Positions 5,746 through 9,275 of a stretch of 9,275 nucleotides of DNA are shown one piece after another (the stretch's first letter is position 1; each line of letters starts with the position of its first letter). Location: contig JABDQX010000056.1 of assembly GCA_013042035.1 (NCBI GenBank), positions 1 to 9,275 on the forward strand, in the 5' to 3' direction. The stretch comes from Gammaproteobacteria bacterium. GTDB taxonomy: Bacteria > Pseudomonadota > Gammaproteobacteria > HK1. The position numbers were made by a program, and so were the translations under genes. The notes beneath the pieces are model-generated. The model was not told where the DNA came from. It made no database searches and worked only from the letters and a program-made list of their open reading frames with translations.

Positions 5746-5769
5746 TGAGAGTCTATCGAACTCCTTGGA

Positions 5770-7728
5770 TTATTTTTTGTCTTTGACTTCCTCGAATTCG
5801 GCATCGACGACATCTTCGTTGCCAGGACTCGCGCTACCGCCGTCCGATCCGGCATCTCCGGAACCCGCGCCATCTGTCGGGTCGACACCGGCATCGGCGG
5901 CCGCTTCCGCCTGCTGCTGGTACATTCTCTCCGCGAGTTTTCCGGCGAGATCGGACAAAGCGTTGGTTTTTGCCTCGATGGCGTCTTTGTCGTCTCCTTT
6001 TACGGTTTCCTGAAGATCGCTGATCGCCGCTTCGATAGCCTGTTTCTCGGCATCTTCCACCTTGCCCTCCATATCCTTCAGGGTTTTGTTGGTGGAATGG
6101 ATCAGGTTATCGGCCTGATTTCTGGCACTGACGACCTCATGGAACTTTTTGTCCTCCGCGGCATGGGCCTCGGCGTCCTTGACCATTCCATCGATCTCTT
6201 CGTCCGACAGACCACTGGAGGCGCGGATGACGATGGACTGTTCCTTGTTGGTCGCCTTGTCCTTTGCCGACACATTCAGGATACCGTTTGCGTCGATGTC
6301 GAAAGTCACCTCAACCTGCGGTATGCCCCGCGGCGCCGGCGGGATGTCGGCAAGATCGAACCGACCCAGGGATTTGTTGGCCGATGCCACTTCCCGTTCC
6401 CCCTGCAGTACGTGCACGGTCACGGCCCGCTGATTGTCTTCGGCCGTGGAGAAGACCTGGGACGCCTTGGTGGGAATCGTCGTGTTTTTCTCGATAAGCT
6501 TGGTCATCACGCCACCGAGTGTTTCGATGCCCAGCGACAACGGAGTTACATCCAGCAACAGGACATCCTTGACATCCCCCGAGAGCACACCGCCCTGGAT
6601 GGCTGCACCAATAGCCACCGCCTCATCCGGGTTGACATCCTTACGGGCTTCCTTGCCGAAGATGTTCTTGGCAACCTGCTGCACCATGGGCATGCGGCTC
6701 TGCCCGCCCACAATAATGACATCATCGATCTCCGATGGTTTGATGCCAGCGTCTTTCAACGCCACCTGGCACGGACCAATGGTGCGATTAATGAGTTCTT
6801 CCACCAGGGATTCGAGTTTCGCCCGGGTCAGTTTCATGTTGAGATGCTTGGGACCCGAGGCATCGGCCGTGATGTAAGGCAGATTGATATCCGTTTGCTG
6901 ACTGGAAGAGAGCTCGATCTTGGCCTTTTCCGCCGTTTCTTTCAGACGCTGCAACGCCAAGGGATCGTTATGCAGGTCAATGCCTGCCTCTTTTTTGAAT
7001 TCGTCGGCGATGTAATCCATGATGCGAACGTCGAAGTCTTCTCCACCCAGGAAGGTGTCGCCGTTCGTGGACAGCACTTCGAACTGATGTTCTCCTTCCA
7101 CATCGGCGATTTCGATGATGGAGATATCGAAGGTGCCACCGCCAAGGTCGTAGACGGCAATCTTGGCGTCACCGCGTTTTTTATCCATACCGTAGGCAAG
7201 TGCCGCGGCAGTGGGTTCATTGATGATCCGCTTGACCTCGAGACCGGCAATACGACCGGCATCCTTGGTTGCCTGACGCTGTGAGTCGTTAAAATAGGCA
7301 GGGACCGTGATGACGGCCTCTGTTATGGATTCACCCAGATAATCCTCGGCGGTCGACTTCATTTTCATCAGCACTCGTGCCGATATCTCCGGTGGCGCAA
7401 GTTTTTTCCCTTTCACGGCCACCCACGCATCGCCATTGTCGGCACCAACGATGTTATAGGGCACCATCTTGATGTCTCGTTGTACGACATCGTCTTTGAA
7501 TTTACGACCAATCAGGCGCTTGATTGCAAAAAGCGTATCGCTTGGGTTGGTGACGGCCTGACGTTTGGCCGATTGCCCGACGAGCACCTCGTCATCCTTG
7601 GTCCAGGCGACAATGGAAGGTGTCGTTCGATCCCCTTCGCTGTTTTCGATTACCCGCTGTTTGCCACTTTCCATGATTGCGACACAGGAGTTCGTCGTGC
7701 CTAAATCGATTCCAATTATCTTTGCCAT
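5770..7728 (-). CDS. dnaK: molecular chaperone DnaK (Hsp70)
   Basis: DnaK is the cytoplasmic ATP-dependent Hsp70 that binds exposed hydrophobic peptides, with GrpE as nucleotide exchanger and DnaJ as co-chaperone. All family blocks are present: IIGIDLGTTNSCVAI (4-18), NEPTAAALAYG (170-180), AVYDLGGGTFDIS (191-203) with Thr199 in the nucleotide site, and IIVGGQSRMPMVQ (338-350). The interdomain linker is VLLLDVTPLSLG (389-400). The substrate-binding domain follows, then a helical lid and an acidic tail ending EFEEVKDKK. The length is 652 residues, close to the usual 635-645; the extra residues are in a Gly/Ala/Ser-rich tail. GGAG 8 nt before the ATG supports the start. grpE lies 318 nt upstream; dnaJ is not downstream. 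A small hairpin sits right before the ribosome binding site. Confidence 0.99.
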   Translation of the reverse strand: MAKIIGIDLGTTNSCVAIMESGKQRVIENSEGDRTTPSIVAWTKDDEVLVGQSAKRQAVTNPSDTLFAIKRLIGRKFKDDVVQRDIKMVPYNIVGADNGDAWVAVKGKKLAPPEISARVLMKMKSTAEDYLGESITEAVITVPAYFNDSQRQATKDAGRIAGLEVKRIINEPTAAALAYGMDKKRGDAKIAVYDLGGGTFDISIIEIADVEGEHQFEVLSTNGDTFLGGEDFDVRIMDYIADEFKKEAGIDLHNDPLALQRLKETAEKAKIELSSSQQTDINLPYITADASGPKHLNMKLTRAKLESLVEELINRTIGPCQVALKDAGIKPSEIDDVIIVGGQSRMPMVQQVAKNIFGKEARKDVNPDEAVAIGAAIQGGVLSGDVKDVLLLDVTPLSLGIETLGGVMTKLIEKNTTIPTKASQVFSTAEDNQRAVTVHVLQGEREVASANKSLGRFDLADIPPAPRGIPQVEVTFDIDANGILNVSAKDKATNKEQSIVIRASSGLSDEEIDGMVKDAEAHAAEDKKFHEVVSARNQADNLIHSTNKTLKDMEGKVEDAEKQAIEAAISDLQETVKGDDKDAIEAKTNALSDLAGKLAERMYQQQAEAAADAGVDPTDGAGSGDAGSDGGSASPGNEDVVDAEFEEVKDKK

Positions 7729-7741
7729 TTTTTTGTCTCCG

Positions 7742-7767
7742 TAAATTCCGGTTGCGCCGCAATTTAT
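7742..7767. repeat. hairpin repeat, copy beside the dnaK ribosome binding site
   Basis: TAAATTCCGGTTGCGCCG, then C, then AATTTAT, matches 8025-8050 in 25 of 26 positions. It folds as a hairpin (AAATT and CGG arms around TTGCG, one mismatch). In the dnaK mRNA it ends two bases before GGAG. Confidence 0.7.
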
Positions 7768-7888
7768 ATTGTTAATGCCTGTATTTTAATTTCGGCAGAA
7801 CAAGCGAATGCTATTAGAGTGTGTAACATTGCCAATGGTAAGCGTAATTTTCAGTACCATTCGGCGATCCATCTGTGTTCAAAACCGA

Positions 7889-7905
7889 AGAAGCGGCCCG
7901 TTCGA
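7889..7905 (-). repeat. 17-bp repeat, copy B (inverted partner at 3372-3388)
   Basis: The plus strand reads AGAAGCGGCCCGTTCGA, the exact reverse complement of copy A. Both copies are followed on this strand by a similar TA-rich stretch (AGTTATAC in A, GGTATATC here), which looks like a -10 region. Confidence 0.6.
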
Positions 7906-8018
7906 GGTATATCCGTCCGCATAATTTCCCCCAAGCCGCCAAGGGGTGCTGGAGAAAATTATATGAATGATGGTGTTTTTAATGTTGGGGCCTGGAATTG
8001 CCATTTCAATTCTTTTTT

Positions 8019-8055
8019 AACAAATAAATTCCGGTTGCGCCGAAATTTATTTGTT
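8019..8055 (-). repeat. hairpin repeat, copy spanning the grpE stop codon
   Basis: The 26-nt repeat (8025-8050) is here extended by flanking complementary bases: AACAAATAAATT (8019-8030) pairs perfectly with 8044-8055. The stem contains the grpE stop codon. It is followed on the minus strand by an A run rather than T, so it is not a classical terminator and may stabilise or process the grpE mRNA. Confidence 0.6.
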
Positions 8056-8766
8056 GACGATAACCATCGCCGGGCGTATCAGCCGACCGTTCAGGAGGCA
8101 TCCTTTTTGCACACTCACCAGTACTGCCCCCGATTCCTTTTCTTTGTCTTCCTGCACGGATATGGCCTGATGGCGTTCGTGATCGAAGCGATCGCCTTGT
8201 ACTGGGGCGACTTCTTCCACACCGAATTTCTCCATGGCGGTCGCGAACATTTTCAGTGTCAGCACCATGCCTTCCCGCATGGCCGTCAGATCCACGTCCT
8301 CGCCATTGGCGGCGGCCACACCCAGTTCCATACTGTCTTTTACCGGTAGCAATTCCAATACGAATCGGTCCAGACCATACTTGTGGGCATTCTCGATCTC
8401 CCTTGCCGAGCGTTTGCGCAGATTTTCCATTTCCGCTTGCAACCTGAGCACACCGGCGCGATGTTCTTCGACCTGTTGTTCGGCCGTCATCAGGCGAGAA
8501 GTGAGATCATCGAACACTGCGTCACCGGCCGCTTCCACCGAGTCGCCGTTAGCTGCTCCCTGGGTTGTCTCCTGTGTATTGTGTTTCCCGTCATCGACGG
8601 CATCGTCGATGGTGCCCGCATTCTCGATGAGTTTTTCGGGAACTTCGCCAGTGGCTGGTCCATCCGACGGCGATACTTCCACTGACGACTTATCAGGAGA
8701 CGCCGGTTTTTGATTATCAAACTTCATGTCTTGGCATTCTTGTGCCGTGTGTTGTTCCGGGGTCAT
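8047..8766 (-). CDS. grpE: nucleotide exchange factor GrpE
   Basis: GrpE dimers release ADP from DnaK and speed its chaperone cycle. The first 85 or so residues are acidic and low in complexity, probably disordered. A long coiled coil follows (about 86-135, including LRLQAEMENLRKRSAREIEN), then the helical bundle (FVLELLPVKDSMELGV). The C-terminal beta domain holds the family signature: FDHERHQAISV, GAVLVSVQKGC and LNGRLIRPAMVIV (194-237). The 239 residues exceed the usual 190-210 because of the N-terminal tail. The ATG at 8766 has AAGGTG 5 nt upstream; an in-frame ATG at 8727 is a less well supported alternative. dnaK follows on the same strand, the usual neighbourhood; hrcA is not seen upstream. 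Confidence 0.97.
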   Translation of the reverse strand: MTPEQHTAQECQDMKFDNQKPASPDKSSVEVSPSDGPATGEVPEKLIENAGTIDDAVDDGKHNTQETTQGAANGDSVEAAGDAVFDDLTSRLMTAEQQVEEHRAGVLRLQAEMENLRKRSAREIENAHKYGLDRFVLELLPVKDSMELGVAAANGEDVDLTAMREGMVLTLKMFATAMEKFGVEEVAPVQGDRFDHERHQAISVQEDKEKESGAVLVSVQKGCLLNGRLIRPAMVIVNK

Positions 8767-8783
8767 GGTTCACCTTGGGTAAC

Positions 8784-8816
8784 TTCTCATTGACGGCCGT
8801 TGGCAGCGAATGAGAA
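8784..8816 (-). promoter_or_regulatory. inverted repeat in the grpE leader
   Basis: TTCTCATT (8784-8791) and AATGAGAA (8809-8816) are perfect 8-bp arms with a 17-nt spacer. In the mRNA the stem would end about 10 nt before the AAGGTG ribosome binding site. It could be an RNA structure or an operator. Confidence 0.4.
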
Positions 8817-9275
8817 ATGACAAATTTTGATATCAATCGTGGTAGAGATAGGGCGGGAGGTAACCAACAGAAAAAACCATATCCGATTTGCGCGGGTCGA
8901 ATTGTTTGGAATGCTTTTTCAGCTTCAAGGCGCAATCACGGGCGCATAGTGAACGATATAAGAGCCTGTTCGATTAAAGTGATATCGGCTTTTTTCGCGA
9001 CGATACCCTTTAACAAAACGGCTCTAACTGTCATTGCAACACAGAAGCAGGGCAAAAAAACCAGCAAAGGGGGACTGTTTTTTTCTGTTGGGTTACCTTA
9101 GAGCGTGTCTGAAAAATCCCCGGGCTATCGCCTCGCGATTTCAGACACCATCTCTTAAAGCCCGAATAATTCATGACTATCGGGCAATATGGGGACGGCT
9201 ATTCCGGATTACAAGTTGGTTCTCAGAAAAATCGCGATTGAAGGGGGGCATGGACGTAGGGGCCGATGAGCCACC
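8817..9275. other. gene-poor right edge
   Basis: No supported gene in 459 nt. Weak matches to a grpE heat-shock promoter are present on the minus strand: TTGATAT at 8830-8836 with CTCATTC at 8808-8814, and CTTGAAG at 8923-8929. The pair GTGTCTGAAA (9105-9114) and TTTCAGACAC (9139-9148) forms a perfect 10-bp inverted repeat. GCCCGA/TCGGGC arms lie at 9160-9165 and 9180-9185. A T run at 9069-9076 follows only a poor stem. Confidence 0.4.

Larger units (their letters stand above)
7729..8046. other. structured grpE-dnaK intergenic region
   Basis: This 318-nt gap has no convincing gene. It contains a direct repeat (7742-7767, partner 8025-8050), the 17-bp repeat copy B (7889-7905) and a 7-bp inverted repeat ATAATTT/AAATTAT (7921-7927 and 7956-7962) around a C/G-rich centre. 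A 41-codon minus-strand frame (7879-8004) begins MAIPGPNIKNTIIHIIF. On the plus strand GGAG at 7951-7954 precedes an ATG at 7963 whose frame runs antisense into grpE. No clear sigma32 promoter or CIRCE element was seen. Confidence 0.5.

Noticed and set aside
6097..7284. 395-codon plus-strand open frame opposite dnaK
   Set aside because: Lies wholly antisense to a certain gene, has no recognisable domain, and its length is explained by dnaK codon use.
8923..8929. CTTGAAG on the minus strand as a sigma32 -35 element for grpE
   Set aside because: No convincing CCCCAT-type -10 at the right spacing.
8817..9101. 94-codon plus-strand frame upstream of grpE
   Set aside because: Mixed composition, no ribosome binding site, covers probable grpE promoter DNA.

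Overview
The window suggests a proteobacterial chromosome, most likely a sulfur-oxidising gammaproteobacterium. GuaA, DnaK (C-terminus EFEEVKDKK) and GrpE are of proteobacterial type, and a small secreted Gly/Tyr-rich protein resembles the sulfur globule proteins of purple sulfur bacteria and relatives. No rRNA, tRNA or CRISPR array was seen, so the taxon rests on protein character only.

Layout. (1) 1-762, minus strand: an AbrB/MazE-type antitoxin and a PIN-domain (VapC) toxin overlapping by GTGA, then the 5' end of a third gene cut by the window edge. A perfect inverted repeat lies just upstream of the antitoxin. (2) 763-1188: mostly non-coding, with one short orphan reading frame. (3) 1189-1527, plus strand: sulfur-globule-like secreted protein, followed by a perfect 16-bp hairpin shared with the converging guaA. 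(4) 1685-3334, minus: guaA (GMP synthase). (5) About 3341-5700: an accessory stretch between two housekeeping genes. On the minus strand, in transcription order, it holds a complete hicB-hicA toxin-antitoxin pair, the C-terminal stub of what looks like a type I restriction specificity gene (hsdS), an intact rhuM, and possibly a truncated next gene. A decayed IS5-family transposase fragment lies on the plus strand between hicA and the hsdS stub. (6) 5770-8766, minus: grpE then dnaK. dnaJ does not follow dnaK; the accessory stretch begins there. The 318-nt grpE-dnaK gap is structured and carries a hairpin found both at the grpE stop codon and beside the dnaK ribosome binding site. (7) 8767-9275: grpE leader and a gene-poor edge with inverted repeats.

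How the genes work together. GrpE and DnaK form the Hsp70 chaperone and nucleotide-exchange pair. GuaA makes GMP from XMP. The two toxin-antitoxin modules, rhuM, the hsdS stub and the IS remnant are typical of a defence or mobile island that has inserted and partly decayed. I did not find a wholly new system. The most informative points are the remnant hsdS-rhuM arrangement, the hairpin duplicated at the grpE end and the dnaK start, and a 17-bp inverted repeat shared by the guaA upstream region and the grpE-dnaK gap.
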